A DNA stretch of 64,000 bases from Lacibacter luteus (GCF_004118265.1 NZ_SDHW01000004.1:248001-312000); one strand, 5' to 3'. Counted from the stretch's first letter, positions 41,673 through 51,517 are shown. The notes: generated by a model not told the origin, from the sequence alone. Numbers and translations: made by a program.

Positions 41673-42662
41673 ATGGATAAACTTGATATAACGCAGTGGA
41701 ACCAATACTTCGGTTCAACCCAACAAGAGTTCCTTCACCGTAGTGAACGTTACCAGCATTTTACTGCACAATTCAGTGAACAGGGATTGGCGTCGGGTAC
41801 CATCAATGCTATCAATACACCGGGTATGTTGTTTACAGAATTATTTATTGAAGCAGGCAAACCATTTTGTATGGTTGATGCAGAACCGAAGGAATCAACC
41901 GAATCGGTTTTTGTAATACAGGGCAATGTTGAATCAAGGTTCGACAATGTAAAAGCTCCTTTGTTTTTTGGTAAACAGCAACACAACATTCAATACAATA
42001 CCAGTTTTTCAGGCACCCATATTATTCATTCGCCAACGTTTCATGCATGCACCATTACCTATCACAAAGAGTATTTAACCAGTCTTGCAGAGCAAGAGCC
42101 TGTTGCAGCTCTTGCCGGTTTTTGTAAGCACCTGCAAAAGAAAACCAACTTTCTTGCAGCCTCCAATGCCTTTTACTGGCAGCAACGTATTGCAGAGGTC
42201 ATTCAGTTGATACGACAATGCCCGTTTACCGGTGTTACCCGTTATCTTTTTATCGAAAGCAAATTGCTTGAGTTGTTTGTATTGCAAATGGAGCAGGTGC
42301 ATGCAACGCAAATAAGATCTGTTGAAACAACATGGTCTGCAGCCGACAAAGAAAAACTACACGCTGTTAAAGAATATATCAGCAGCAGTTATCTTGATGA
42401 AGTAAGTTTGAAAGCACTCACCTATCGTTTTGGGCTGAACGAATACAAATTGAAGAAAGGATACAAGTATCTTTTTCAAACAACCGTATTTGGTGATATC
42501 CACCGCTTACGAATGCAGGAAGCCAAACAATTGCTTACCGACAGAAGAATGAATGTTACGGATGTTGCCTTTCATATTGGCTACAACAACCTCAGCAGCT
42601 TTTCGTATGCCTTTAAAAAGATGTTTGGGTATAATCCCGGGGGCATTAAGTGGCAGGATTAA
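41673..42662 (+). CDS. AraC-family transcriptional regulator
   Basis: A 329-residue protein. The C-terminal ~100 residues contain two helix-turn-helix motifs typical of AraC/XylS: YISSSYLDEVSLKALTYRFG followed by the second helix pair LLTDRRMNVTDVAFHIGYNNLSSFSYAFKKMFGYNPG, which matches the family signature. The N-terminal part (about 1-220) looks like a PchR-type sensory domain with no known ligand. It is divergent from the membrane cupin gene. Confidence 0.9.
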   Translation: MDKLDITQWNQYFGSTQQEFLHRSERYQHFTAQFSEQGLASGTINAINTPGMLFTELFIEAGKPFCMVDAEPKESTESVFVIQGNVESRFDNVKAPLFFGKQQHNIQYNTSFSGTHIIHSPTFHACTITYHKEYLTSLAEQEPVAALAGFCKHLQKKTNFLAASNAFYWQQRIAEVIQLIRQCPFTGVTRYLFIESKLLELFVLQMEQVHATQIRSVETTWSAADKEKLHAVKEYISSSYLDEVSLKALTYRFGLNEYKLKKGYKYLFQTTVFGDIHRLRMQEAKQLLTDRRMNVTDVAFHIGYNNLSSFSYAFKKMFGYNPGGIKWQD

Positions 42663-42782
42663 GTACCGGCTTTCTTTTTTGATGTCGTCAGAATTCTGTT
42701 TGGTTACTTTCCAATATTAAGTTTTTGTGCATCATTGATTTAAAGTAATGTATAACGTAACTTTTAGTCAAATAAAAACAAC

Positions 42783-42953
42783 ATGAACTGGCCGGTACTT
42801 ATTATTGTTGGCATTGCTGTTATAGCTCTTCTTGTTTTTCTCATTCGCAAAAATCAAAAAGACGAACAAGAGTTTGAACAACAACTCAACAACGACTTTC
42901 ATAAAACAAAAGACGAAGAAGGAGATGTGGAAACCGATAAAAGTTTACGTTAA
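42783..42953 (+). CDS. Small single-pass membrane protein (56 aa)
   Basis: ATG at 42783 and stop TAA at 42951-42953. The N-terminus is one membrane helix (MNWPVLIIVGIAVIALLVFL), followed by a hydrophilic acidic tail with RKNQKDEQEFEQQLNNDF and a final KSLR. It has the composition of conserved small membrane proteins of Bacteroidota. Upstream spacing and codon use look coding. The function is unknown. Confidence 0.65.
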   Translation: MNWPVLIIVGIAVIALLVFLIRKNQKDEQEFEQQLNNDFHKTKDEEGDVETDKSLR

Positions 42954-42969
42954 AACAAAACTGTTCCGG

Positions 42970-44022
42970 TTAATTAGCTACAGGTATTGGTTGTCGTGAA
43001 AGAAACAGATCTAAATTCTTTTCCAACACAGCAGTGGAGAGTGTAAGGTTGCACCCGTTGGGCCCTTCAATAAACCTGTCTGCATCAGGTTTTCCAAACT
43101 GGTAATAATAATCGAGCTGCATCGCATCGGCTAAATGCCAGAAGCATTGGTTTTGATAAATACCATCTCTGCGAAACTCCATAACAGCTGCACCTGGTTG
43201 CATAAAAAATGCATTGGTAAGTCCGGCACCATGTATGGATGCAATGATAGAGGCCGATTGCGAAAGTTGTATTTGCTCTTTAATGGATAATTTTTCGTAC
43301 CGCAGAATGTCAAATCCATAATCGAAAAAAACAGCTTGTACTTCGTGTTCGTTCAGTAACCGGCGATGCGTTGCATTTTCTCTGCTTATATAAATACGTT
43401 TTGTTGCAGTCTGTTCGTGCGCCGGAAACGATTTGTACACTAACTTTTTCAACTGCATCATTAACGGATCGTGTATACGGCCCGATTGCACTGGGCGTTC
43501 AACAATTGACAGATTTTTAATCTTATGCATTGTTCTTGGCAGTATCCATTCAATTGCAGGCGGCAATAAGCCCATCATCTTCAACATTTCAACACCTGTT
43601 GTGCGCACATAAGCAGTATCGGGCAACAGAAATACATGTGTGCCAAACATGTGTTTTGCAGCATATAACCTTGGAAGAAAATCGCAGATCCAGTGGTAGT
43701 GATTACTTGTCCGTCCATCAAAACACAAAGCGTACGCAACATCAGGCATTCTTTTTTTAGGCCGGAAAACGAGCTGCTTGATATTCTTAAACCTGTTGGC
43801 CTGTTTTGCATCAACCTTGGAAACAGGTATAATTTTTAACGAAGAATCGTAAACCAAACCGGCATCGCTTACCAGCACATTGGTATAACTGCTTGCAGTA
43901 ACATAATTGGTTTGATAATAAAATTCGTCTTTGCAAAAATCAAAATCGCCGGTTTTAAAATTCACTGGCATTTTCCGATAAACAGCTTCGGCTCTATGTA
44001 TAATAGGTAAAGAATCCGCCAT
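42970..44022 (-). CDS. Glycosyltransferase family 61 protein
   Basis: A 350-residue protein with the GT61/DUF563 pattern: FDGRTSNHYHWICDFLPRLYAA in the middle, KRIYISREN and RRLLNEHEV, and the C-terminal SASIIASIHGAGLTNAFFMQPGAAVMEFR, whose HGAGLTN motif is diagnostic. Likely transfers a pentose or HexNAc to a surface glycan. No other glycan genes are adjacent. Ends 17 bp from the small membrane protein gene (convergent). Confidence 0.85.
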   Translation of the reverse strand: MADSLPIIHRAEAVYRKMPVNFKTGDFDFCKDEFYYQTNYVTASSYTNVLVSDAGLVYDSSLKIIPVSKVDAKQANRFKNIKQLVFRPKKRMPDVAYALCFDGRTSNHYHWICDFLPRLYAAKHMFGTHVFLLPDTAYVRTTGVEMLKMMGLLPPAIEWILPRTMHKIKNLSIVERPVQSGRIHDPLMMQLKKLVYKSFPAHEQTATKRIYISRENATHRRLLNEHEVQAVFFDYGFDILRYEKLSIKEQIQLSQSASIIASIHGAGLTNAFFMQPGAAVMEFRRDGIYQNQCFWHLADAMQLDYYYQFGKPDADRFIEGPNGCNLTLSTAVLEKNLDLFLSRQPIPVAN

Positions 44023-44296
44023 AGATGAGTTAACAGGTTAAACAGTAAATAAATGTTTTTCAGCTACCTGCAACCAAAATAGGAAGCGAAGACGAATAAC
44101 GTTTCAGATTACATGCAAATCTGAAAATCAATTTAACAGCTGTGCAAATAGTTGCATAACTGTGTTTTTGAAATCTAAACATCACCGGAAAAATTTCTTA
44201 CGGCTTTAAACTTTTATTCATATTCTCTATCTAACCTGCGGATTTTTTACCTTTATACCGGTAGAAAAATCCAAACCAGAAAACCTCTATTCAAAC

Positions 44297-44845
44297 ATGA
44301 CGCAACCCGACGATAAGGAATTATTGCTGCAATTCCACGACCCCTCTACAAAAGAGAGGGCCTATACCCGCATCATCAAAAAATACCAGGAGAAGCTTTA
44401 CTGGCATATCCGCCGCATGGTTGTTGAGCATGAAGATGCCAACGATGTGTTGCAGAACATGTTTATTAAAGTGTGGAACGGCCTGGAAAACTTTCGGGAA
44501 GATGCCCAGCTGTACACCTGGCTCTACCGCATTGCCACCAACGAAAGTCTTACATTTCTTGAGCAGCGGAAGAAACGTTCGGCCGTATCGATGAACGAAG
44601 CAGAGGCCGGCCTGAGCAATACCATTAAAGCCGACAAGCATTTTGATGCCAACCGCCTTGAATGGAAACTGCAACTGGCTATACAGCAACTACCCGAAAA
44701 GCAACGGGCTGTGTTTAACCTGCGGTATTACGATGAAATGCCTTACGAAGAAATGAGCAGAGTGCTGGAAACCAGCGAGGGAGCGCTCAAAGCAAGCTAT
44801 CATCATGCTGTTAAAAAAATCGAGGATTTTATCCTGAACCGTTAA
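44297..44845 (+). CDS. ECF-type RNA polymerase sigma factor
   Basis: A 182-residue sigma-70 family protein with region 2 (HEDANDVLQNMFIKVWNGL, FREDAQLYTWLYRIATNE) and region 4 (LPEKQRAVFNLRYYDEMPYEEMSRVLETSEGALKASYHHA). It is followed 35 bp later by a membrane protein that may be its anti-sigma factor and then by a small periplasmic protein. Bacteroidota use many such ECF systems; the signal is unknown. Confidence 0.92.
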   Translation: MTQPDDKELLLQFHDPSTKERAYTRIIKKYQEKLYWHIRRMVVEHEDANDVLQNMFIKVWNGLENFREDAQLYTWLYRIATNESLTFLEQRKKRSAVSMNEAEAGLSNTIKADKHFDANRLEWKLQLAIQQLPEKQRAVFNLRYYDEMPYEEMSRVLETSEGALKASYHHAVKKIEDFILNR

Positions 44846-44880
44846 ACTATCAGCCCATTCAAACATCTATATAAACGAAT

Positions 44881-45624
44881 ATGACACGTAGTACAGACAT
44901 AGTGAAAGAGTTGGAGGCATTAAGCCCGGTGGTAGCACAGATCAATGCTGTGGTTCCTTACCAGGTGCCCGAAGTGTACTTCGAAACACTCAGTACCGTA
45001 ATTATGGCCCGCATTGCCGCCGGTGGTAACGAAGAAAACTCGCTATTGCAGGTAGCAGGCAAGGAAATGCCGCAAACTACTCCGGCTGGTTATTTTGATT
45101 CGTTGGCCAATACCATTCTTTTAAAAGTTAAGGCTGCAGGAAACAGCATGGCGATAGCCGATGAGTTACAGGAATTGTCGCCTGTATTAGCGGGCATCAG
45201 TAAAACCAATGTTTACCAGGTGCCGGCCGGTTATTTTGATACAGTTGCAACTACAATTACAGCTCAGCTGAAACCCGAAGCCAAAGTTGTAGCTGTTTCC
45301 GGTATGCAAAAATGGATGCGTTATGCGGCCGCTGCTGCTGTACTTACCATGATTGCGTTTGGCATTAATTACAGTCTGCGGAAAGGTACAGATGCAGAAG
45401 TAATAGCTGCAAAAATTAAAACAGAAGCACAGTTTAATAAACAACTTGCAAGTGTAAGCGACCAGGCAATTATTGATTACCTGCAACTTACTGCCGATAC
45501 GAAAGACGCCGAATCGATTAAGCAATTAATTGACGGAACACAACTGCCCGAAGAAGCAGATTATATTGATGAAGAGTTTCTGGAAGCATTTATGAAAGAA
45601 CTGGAAGCAAAGCAAACAAATTAA
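44881..45624 (+). CDS. Putative anti-sigma-like membrane protein with three internal repeats
   Basis: A 247-residue protein. The N-terminal 135 residues contain three copies of a ~22-residue unit with the pattern xPxxYFxxLxxxIxxxI: VPYQVPEVYFETLSTVIMAR, MPQTTPAGYFDSLANTILLK and NVYQVPAGYFDTVATTITAQ. One membrane helix (about residues 143-163) follows, then an acidic helical C-terminal part. The domain order (cytoplasmic N, one helix, outside C) and position after the sigma gene suggest an anti-sigma factor, but it lacks a recognisable ZAS motif. Confidence 0.7.
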   Translation: MTRSTDIVKELEALSPVVAQINAVVPYQVPEVYFETLSTVIMARIAAGGNEENSLLQVAGKEMPQTTPAGYFDSLANTILLKVKAAGNSMAIADELQELSPVLAGISKTNVYQVPAGYFDTVATTITAQLKPEAKVVAVSGMQKWMRYAAAAAVLTMIAFGINYSLRKGTDAEVIAAKIKTEAQFNKQLASVSDQAIIDYLQLTADTKDAESIKQLIDGTQLPEEADYIDEEFLEAFMKELEAKQTN

Positions 45625-45644
45625 AACACCACAAGAAAAGCGTT

Positions 45645-46070
45645 ATGAAAAAGATAGTTACACTTACAATGATTGTTCTGTTTGGCCTAAGCAGTATGCT
45701 GTATGCCCAGGACCAACCCGATACAAAAGAACAGGAAAAAATACGGGCACTGGAAATTGCCTTCATCAGCCGTAAGTTAAACCTTACCGAAAATGAAGCA
45801 CAACGTTTTTGGCCTATTTACAACGAATACAAACGTGATGTACGACAAGTGATGCTTACACAACGCAACAACCCAAAGCGTGATGTAATTGATGATGAGC
45901 AAATGCTTGTTGATGTACGTAAGCGATATAAAGAACGCTTTGTTGGTGTTATAGGACAGCCTAGAATGAATAAATTTTTTGAAGCAGAAAGAGAGTTTCG
46001 TGGTGTGTTATTGAATCAGCTTAAAAACCGCCCCAATAAGCCAGTGTTGCAACGTCGAAACTCAAAATAA
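45645..46070 (+). CDS. Small periplasmic protein, Spy/CpxP-like
   Basis: A 141-residue protein with signal peptide MKKIVTLTMIVLFGLSSMLYA. The mature part is helical and charged, with LNLTENEAQRFWPIYNEYKRDV and RYKERFVGVIGQPRMNKFFEAEREFR, which resembles the LTxxQ/EaQ helices of Spy- or CpxP-like periplasmic sensors. Third gene of the ECF cluster. The role as a sensor or chaperone is inferred. Confidence 0.7.
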   Translation: MKKIVTLTMIVLFGLSSMLYAQDQPDTKEQEKIRALEIAFISRKLNLTENEAQRFWPIYNEYKRDVRQVMLTQRNNPKRDVIDDEQMLVDVRKRYKERFVGVIGQPRMNKFFEAEREFRGVLLNQLKNRPNKPVLQRRNSK

Positions 46071-46132
46071 TTTGGAAAAATTATTTCTTATGCTATAAAT
46101 TTGCGAATAGGTGTTTTTCATAGGTTAGCAAC

Positions 46133-46165
46133 GGCCGACTCTTTTCAGGGTTGGCCTATTTTTTT
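46133..46165 (+). terminator. Terminator of the ECF operon
   Basis: GGCCGAC (46133-46139) pairs with GTTGGCC (46150-46156) with one G-T, followed by TATTTTTTT. Confidence 0.7.
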
Positions 46166-46222
46166 GTTGTTAGTTTAGTTATACAAACATCAGCTTCGTA
46201 TTACTATTTGATTTTTGTAAAT

Positions 46223-46264
46223 AAAAAAAGCATCGATCTTTTTACAATGCAGATCGATGCTTTT
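46223..46264 (-). terminator. Terminator of the MBL-fold gene
   Basis: AAAAGCATCGATCT (46226-46239) pairs with AGATCGATGCTTTT (46251-46264). On the minus strand TTTTTTT follows. Confidence 0.8.
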
Positions 46265-46299
46265 CTGTTTTATGCTGAAGAATGCAATAACTACTTTCG

Positions 46300-47043
46300 C
46301 TAGAAATTAAAGATGGGTGTTTTTAAATCGTGATAGAAAAGAAATTTCCAGTTTTCTTTACGCCCCTGCTCCCACCACTTTACACGTAAGTCTGCAGCAA
46401 GCTTTCCATCAAAATCATATTTGGTTACAAACTTTGTTTTCATTTGAAATAACTGCGGTGCAACATCGCCACCAAAGAAAACGGTTTCGTTGTTTTCTTT
46501 TATCCAGAAAACCTGGTGCCACGGACTATGTCCACCTGTCCATTCATAATAAATGTAATCATCAATCACCCCTTCGCTTTCGATGAGTTGTAATTTATCT
46601 GTTTCTCCAAGAATGCTTACATCATCAATTGCATACGACTTTGAAAGTTTGCTTAACGCAATTTCAAGTTCCTGTTTATTTACAACATAAGTTGCGTTTG
46701 GAAAACTAAGGAAGCGTTGTTTCAATACAGCATCTTCTTTGCTGATGCCGCCTGCATGATCTCTGTGCAAATGACTCATTAATACCTTTGTTACTTCCAT
46801 TGGATTAATGCCTGCCTGCATCAGGTTATGATGGATCTGCAAAGTACCATCGGGCATGGTAAAACCTAACCCTGTATCGAGAAGCAGAATATCTTTTTCA
46901 GTAATCACGACAAAAGGCTGCACTTCAACCAGCAAACTTCCTGCAGGTCGGTCTTTTAAACTGTCTTTTGTTGTATCGAAAGGAACAAACTTCTTGGTGC
47001 CATCAACTGTAAAACTGCCTTCGGAAAGTGGAATTATCTTCAT
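46300..47043 (-). CDS. MBL-fold metallo-hydrolase
   Basis: A 247-residue metallo-beta-lactamase-fold protein with the HxHxDH motif in MSHLHRDHAGGIS, earlier LLDTGLGF, and later GGHSPWHQVFWI and GGDVAPQ for the third and fourth metal ligands. The domain is similar to AttM/lactonase-type hydrolases, but the substrate cannot be set. Single gene with its own terminator. Confidence 0.85.
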   Translation of the reverse strand: MKIIPLSEGSFTVDGTKKFVPFDTTKDSLKDRPAGSLLVEVQPFVVITEKDILLLDTGLGFTMPDGTLQIHHNLMQAGINPMEVTKVLMSHLHRDHAGGISKEDAVLKQRFLSFPNATYVVNKQELEIALSKLSKSYAIDDVSILGETDKLQLIESEGVIDDYIYYEWTGGHSPWHQVFWIKENNETVFFGGDVAPQLFQMKTKFVTKYDFDGKLAADLRVKWWEQGRKENWKFLFYHDLKTPIFNF

Positions 47044-47177
47044 TATGTATATTTAGTTTTATGCTGCAGCTGCAACCCGGATTGTAATTCCGAACCGCTG
47101 TTGTTTGCGCTTTATAAGAACAGAATAAATACTGCAGCAGTGTAAAAGCGCTGCAAAGATACAGGCAGGAAAATAAA

Positions 47178-47471
47178 TCAGTTTAAGACGAGCTTAGGCG
47201 CACCGATCATGGAATCAAAAATAAAAAGCTCATCAATTTCGTAGCTGATGAAAGGACGAATAGGAAACTGCTCAACAATCTCTTTTGCTTCCTCTTCCGA
47301 TTTGGCATTGAGTACTACCCAGCCTTTACTGCGTACTTCGTTTACAGCATAGGTTACGATTGTTTCATCACGCATTAAATCATTGATATACTGACGATGG
47401 GAGGGAATAGTTGACCAAAAATCGTCGACCAGTGAAGCGGGTAAATAAAATGTACAGAGATACTTTTTCAT
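47178..47471 (-). CDS. YCII-like / muconolactone-isomerase-like small protein
   Basis: 97 residues from MKKYLCTFYLP at 47471. An ATG 27 codons upstream overlaps the end of rodA and adds an unlikely N-terminus. It has a ferredoxin-like alpha/beta pattern with SKGWVVLNAKSEEEAKEIVEQFPI and FISYEIDEL, as in YCII-related dimeric proteins. The function is unknown. It follows rodA by 49 bp and may be the last gene of that operon. Confidence 0.65.
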   Translation of the reverse strand: MKKYLCTFYLPASLVDDFWSTIPSHRQYINDLMRDETIVTYAVNEVRSKGWVVLNAKSEEEAKEIVEQFPIRPFISYEIDELFIFDSMIGAPKLVLN

Positions 47472-47520
47472 ACAATACAAATTCACAATTCGGGAACAAC
47501 GAAAAAGAAGCTGTGGCTGT

Positions 47521-48864
47521 TTACCGGAGAACCATACTTCTGTCTGCATCAAGACGGAGCATAATGAAGATAAGAATGGTGAATGTTACCAGCGATGAGC
47601 CTCCATAACTCAGTAAAGGTAGTGTAATACCAATTACAGGCATCAGGCCAATTGTCATGCTGATGTTAATCATGATATGAAAAAGAAGAATACAGGCTAC
47701 ACTGTACGCATAAACACGGGAAAAGGTACTTCGCTGCCGTTCGGCAATTGCGGTTATGCGGTAAAGCAGAAAAAAGTATAAGCCCAACAGCAGAGCACTG
47801 CCCCAAAAGCCAAAACTTTCGGCAATGGCGGTGAAGATAAAGTCGGTGTGCTGTTCCGGTACAAAATCGCCTTGAGTGGTTACGCCTTTCAAAAAGCCTT
47901 TACCGGCAAAGCCACCAGAACCAATGGCGATCTTCGATTGCTTTACGTTATAAGTGTAATCTTTTTTCTTACCACTTGCCTGTTCTTTTTCAAACTGTGC
48001 AATTCGCTCCGGACTTTTTGGTATATATGTTTTACCAAACATGTTTAATACACGTGCAGTTTGGTAAGGCTTTAATATTTTATCAAACACAACATAGTTT
48101 ACAAACCAATGAAAACCGAGTAGTGCGATATAGATAATAATTATACCCAACAGTAAGAACAGGTTCCGTTTAAACTGCCGCCAGAAATAATATATGATAA
48201 TGAATGCGATGATAGCCAGTGCAATTGCGTAAACTAAAAAAGATAATACAATTGAAGAGATAAACAGCACCACAAACGAGAACCCGACAATAAGATAAAT
48301 TGCAGGCAATCCTTCTCTGTACATCACTAAAAAGAAAGAGAAGTACACCAACGCCAAACCTGTTTCTTTCTGTGCAATGGAAAGTACCGCAGGGCCAAGC
48401 GTTAATGCAAATGCGATCAAATGCGATCGCAAGGTTTTAAACTCTGTTTCCGGCCGGCTTAAATATTTCGCAAGCGCCAATGCTGTAAACACTTTACACA
48501 GTTCGGCAGGCTGCAGGTTAAATCCACCACCGAGTGCAATCCATGACTTAGAACCACTGATATCTTTACCAATCACGAACGTAAGCAGCATCAACAGTAT
48601 ACCACCCATGTACAGCAGGTTGGCAATAGCTGTAAAAAATTTGCTGTCGGTTAACAATACAAACACCGCAACAAGCGAACTGATGCCGATGAACAACACC
48701 TGCTTCGAATAGTTTTTCTTCAGCTCGAGCAACGATTGTACAAACGAATCGCCCATGCGAAACTCAACGGAGAAAATAGCAATAAACCCCACCAGCACCA
48801 ATGCATAGTACAGCAGTACCGTTACCGTATCAACACCTTTTCCTATTGTTGCCTGTTTTTCCAT
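47521..48864 (-). CDS. rodA: Rod-shape peptidoglycan polymerase RodA
   Basis: A 447-residue SEDS protein with about ten membrane helices. Signature segments are SGSKSWIALGGGFNLQPAE (the periplasmic Asp/Trp region), AIGSGGFAGKG and VPEQHTDFIFTAIAESFGFWG, and the C-terminal GLMPVIGITLPLLSYGGSS. RodA polymerises glycan strands with its class B PBP partner, encoded directly upstream (overlap 1 bp). It is longer than E. coli RodA (370) because of an extended central loop near residues 265-315. Confidence 0.95.
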   Translation of the reverse strand: MEKQATIGKGVDTVTVLLYYALVLVGFIAIFSVEFRMGDSFVQSLLELKKNYSKQVLFIGISSLVAVFVLLTDSKFFTAIANLLYMGGILLMLLTFVIGKDISGSKSWIALGGGFNLQPAELCKVFTALALAKYLSRPETEFKTLRSHLIAFALTLGPAVLSIAQKETGLALVYFSFFLVMYREGLPAIYLIVGFSFVVLFISSIVLSFLVYAIALAIIAFIIIYYFWRQFKRNLFLLLGIIIIYIALLGFHWFVNYVVFDKILKPYQTARVLNMFGKTYIPKSPERIAQFEKEQASGKKKDYTYNVKQSKIAIGSGGFAGKGFLKGVTTQGDFVPEQHTDFIFTAIAESFGFWGSALLLGLYFFLLYRITAIAERQRSTFSRVYAYSVACILLFHIMINISMTIGLMPVIGITLPLLSYGGSSLVTFTILIFIMLRLDADRSMVLR

Positions 48865-50954
48865 TAAGCTGTTCGTTGCTGTGGTTGAGTGTAATTATAG
48901 ACGTTAAACCTGTCTGCCGGCAATATAGCAAACCAGTTGATGCGTTGCGGCATTTCTCTTGCCGGCTGCTTTACAGGCAATGTTGTTGATGGATGCACAA
49001 AGCCGATTGCCGTTGTATCGAGACGTGTACGTTTTCGTTGCAGCGAATCTTTTGCCTGCCTGATCGAATCACGCTTATGCATTTCGTACTTGATTCTTGC
49101 GGGTGTGATAACAACATTGCTGATGCGCTCAATTTCTGCTTTGCGTCTGTCGCCTGCAATGGAATCGTTCAGGAATTTTTCCATGAGTAACGATGCAATT
49201 GGTGCAGCCCATGTTGAACCAAAGCCTGCGTTTTCAACCACTACACAAATAGCGATCTTCGGATCGTCCTTTGGCGCAAACGCCACAAAGAACGAGTGGT
49301 TCTGTTGTTTCTTATTCTTGAAATAGTTTTCTACTGTACCTGTTTTTGCACAAACGGCATAACCATCAATGGCGGCATTGCGTGCTGTACCGTTGGTTAC
49401 CACCATTTCCATTCCGTCAATTACGGCCTGGTAATAATCGTTGGGGATATGCAGAGGAGATATCTTCTGCCTGTATTTATTCAGAATCGTATCTTCTTTT
49501 GTTTCACCTTCAATATCTTTTACAAAGTGCGGCGTGTAATACCATCCACGGTTTGCAATTAAGCAGATTGCATTTGCCATTTGCAAAGGTGTTGCCTGTA
49601 TTTCGCCCTGGCCAATACCTAATGATGCGATGGTACAGCTGCTCCATCCTCCTTTACGAAATACTTTATTGTAACGGGCTGTATCAGGAATATAACCGGA
49701 ATATTCGCCGGGCAGATCAATACCCAGCCTGTGTCCTAATCCAAAGCCCGACATGTATTCTTTCCACTTCATCAAACCGCCTTCGATGTTGCCGAACTTT
49801 TTATTATCGAGTGCCATACGTAACACATGTGCATAATACGAGTTACAGGAGTTGGCAATGGATAAACTAAGATTTGCTGCGTGCCCGCCTCCACTGTGCG
49901 TACATGCAGGTCGGCCACATGGGCCATAACGGCCGAAACAGGCATAACCAAAATCAGGTGTAATCAACCCTTCATCTAACGCAACCAATGCACCCAATGG
50001 TTTAAAAGTTGAGCCGGGAGGATAAACACCCTGCATACCACGGTTTAATAAAGGTGATGCCGCATCTAAAAACAAGCGACTGAAATTCTTTCGTGATTCT
50101 GTTCCTGTTAATTCGTTCGGATCATAAGTTGGGCCCGATGTCATTGCAATGATACCACCTGTCTTTGGTTCAATAGCAACCACACTACCAACTTTACCAT
50201 GCATTAATTTTTCTGCCAGTTGCTGTACTTCAATGTCGATGTAGGTATTGAGATGACGACCTGCTACTGAAGCTGTATCAAACTCGCCATTTTCATACGG
50301 ACCAATTGGCCGGTTAAAATTATCTCGAAGGATATATTGAATACCCCGTTGTCCCATCAGCACTTTTTCATAATAGCTTTCCAAACCGCTTCGTCCGGCA
50401 AAATCCCCCATCTGGTAAAAAAAGTTTGAGCGTTTCAACATGCCGGAATCTACTTCACCTACATAACCCAATAAGTGTGCTGCTGCTTTAAACGGATAAC
50501 TGCGTATCGGTCGTTCCTGTAAGAAGAACGCCGGTTGAAAGCGGAAAAGGTTTTCGTTTACTTTAGCATATTTGGCAGGCGTAAGTAATGCTTCAAATAC
50601 CGAAGGTCTGTTTCTTGAATTTTTGATGATGGCCGTTAATACCCGTTGCTTAAACTCGGCGGTATCAATTTCAAGAATGCGGCAAAGCGAAAATGTATCA
50701 ACACCCTTTAGCTGAGATGGTGTAACCATCAGATCGTACATAGTAACATTATCAAGAATGGCTTTGCCTTTACGATCGAAAATAATACCACGACTGGGAT
50801 AAACAATTTTACGGAGGATGGCCTGGTCGTTTGCAAGCTTTGCATACTTCGATGTAAACAACTGCAACGTCATTAACCGCACAAGAATAATTGCAAACAC
50901 AATTGCAATGATGAGTCGGATGGTGATTTGTCTTGATTGATTAAATTCGGCCAT
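48864..50954 (-). CDS. mrdA: Penicillin-binding protein 2 (elongation-specific transpeptidase)
   Basis: A 696-residue class B PBP: an N-terminal membrane helix (about 10-30), pedestal domain, and transpeptidase with SxxK in PPGSTFKPLG, SxN in IANSCNSYYAH and KTG in CAKTGTVENYF. The catalytic order is complete. It cross-links lateral-wall peptidoglycan with RodA. Located between mreD and rodA in a standard elongasome operon. Confidence 0.95.
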   Translation of the reverse strand: MAEFNQSRQITIRLIIAIVFAIILVRLMTLQLFTSKYAKLANDQAILRKIVYPSRGIIFDRKGKAILDNVTMYDLMVTPSQLKGVDTFSLCRILEIDTAEFKQRVLTAIIKNSRNRPSVFEALLTPAKYAKVNENLFRFQPAFFLQERPIRSYPFKAAAHLLGYVGEVDSGMLKRSNFFYQMGDFAGRSGLESYYEKVLMGQRGIQYILRDNFNRPIGPYENGEFDTASVAGRHLNTYIDIEVQQLAEKLMHGKVGSVVAIEPKTGGIIAMTSGPTYDPNELTGTESRKNFSRLFLDAASPLLNRGMQGVYPPGSTFKPLGALVALDEGLITPDFGYACFGRYGPCGRPACTHSGGGHAANLSLSIANSCNSYYAHVLRMALDNKKFGNIEGGLMKWKEYMSGFGLGHRLGIDLPGEYSGYIPDTARYNKVFRKGGWSSCTIASLGIGQGEIQATPLQMANAICLIANRGWYYTPHFVKDIEGETKEDTILNKYRQKISPLHIPNDYYQAVIDGMEMVVTNGTARNAAIDGYAVCAKTGTVENYFKNKKQQNHSFFVAFAPKDDPKIAICVVVENAGFGSTWAAPIASLLMEKFLNDSIAGDRRKAEIERISNVVITPARIKYEMHKRDSIRQAKDSLQRKRTRLDTTAIGFVHPSTTLPVKQPAREMPQRINWFAILPADRFNVYNYTQPQQRTA

Positions 50955-50986
50955 GGCCTTTGCTGAGGTTTTTCAAAGATGAACGA

Positions 50987-51517
50987 TCAGGTATTGGTTA
51001 AGAATTTCTGTTTGCGTATAAAAATAATCTCGATGATAACGATTAACAGAAGACTTACAACAGTTGAACCGATTATTTTCAGCAACACATACAACATGTT
51101 ACCCCATTGAAACGATTGAATAAGGAACAACCATGTATGATGAAAGAGTGTAAGCACAGATACATAAGTTGCATACTGCGAAAACCCGAGACTGCTTACT
51201 GATGGTTCTCTGTAGTTAAACTCTACTCCTTGTTGCGGCATTAATAAATTAATAAGGAAAGGACGGATATAACCGAGAAGGACACATGCCGCTGCATGCA
51301 GACCCGGTGTTTTGGTAAAGAAATCAACACAAATACCTGTAACGAACGAAAGCAACAGCAATCCACTTCGGCTGATGCTGAATGGAAGCCACAAAATGAA
51401 AAGGAAATAAATATAAGGGATGATGTATTGATGCAATGGTGGTACTTTGTTGAGGACAAACACCTGCAACAGCACAAACAAAATCAACCGGATAATATTT
51501 CGTAAGAGATTGCTCAT
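50987..51517 (-). CDS. mreD: Rod-shape determining protein MreD
   Basis: A 176-residue membrane protein with about five hydrophobic helices and no catalytic motif, as usual for MreD. Its start overlaps the mreC stop by 4 bp, and mrdA follows after 32 bp. Part of the MreBCD-PBP2-RodA complex of the lateral wall. The call rests on size, topology and position. Confidence 0.88.
   Translation of the reverse strand: MSNLLRNIIRLILFVLLQVFVLNKVPPLHQYIIPYIYFLFILWLPFSISRSGLLLLSFVTGICVDFFTKTPGLHAAACVLLGYIRPFLINLLMPQQGVEFNYREPSVSSLGFSQYATYVSVLTLFHHTWLFLIQSFQWGNMLYVLLKIIGSTVVSLLLIVIIEIIFIRKQKFLTNT

Noticed and set aside
47472-47552. Longer start for the YCII-like protein
   Set aside because: It would overlap the 3' end of rodA and add residues with no family match.
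49346-49870. Open frame of 174 codons opposite mrdA
   Set aside because: Antisense shadow with Cys/Tyr/Arg-rich composition and no recognisable domain.
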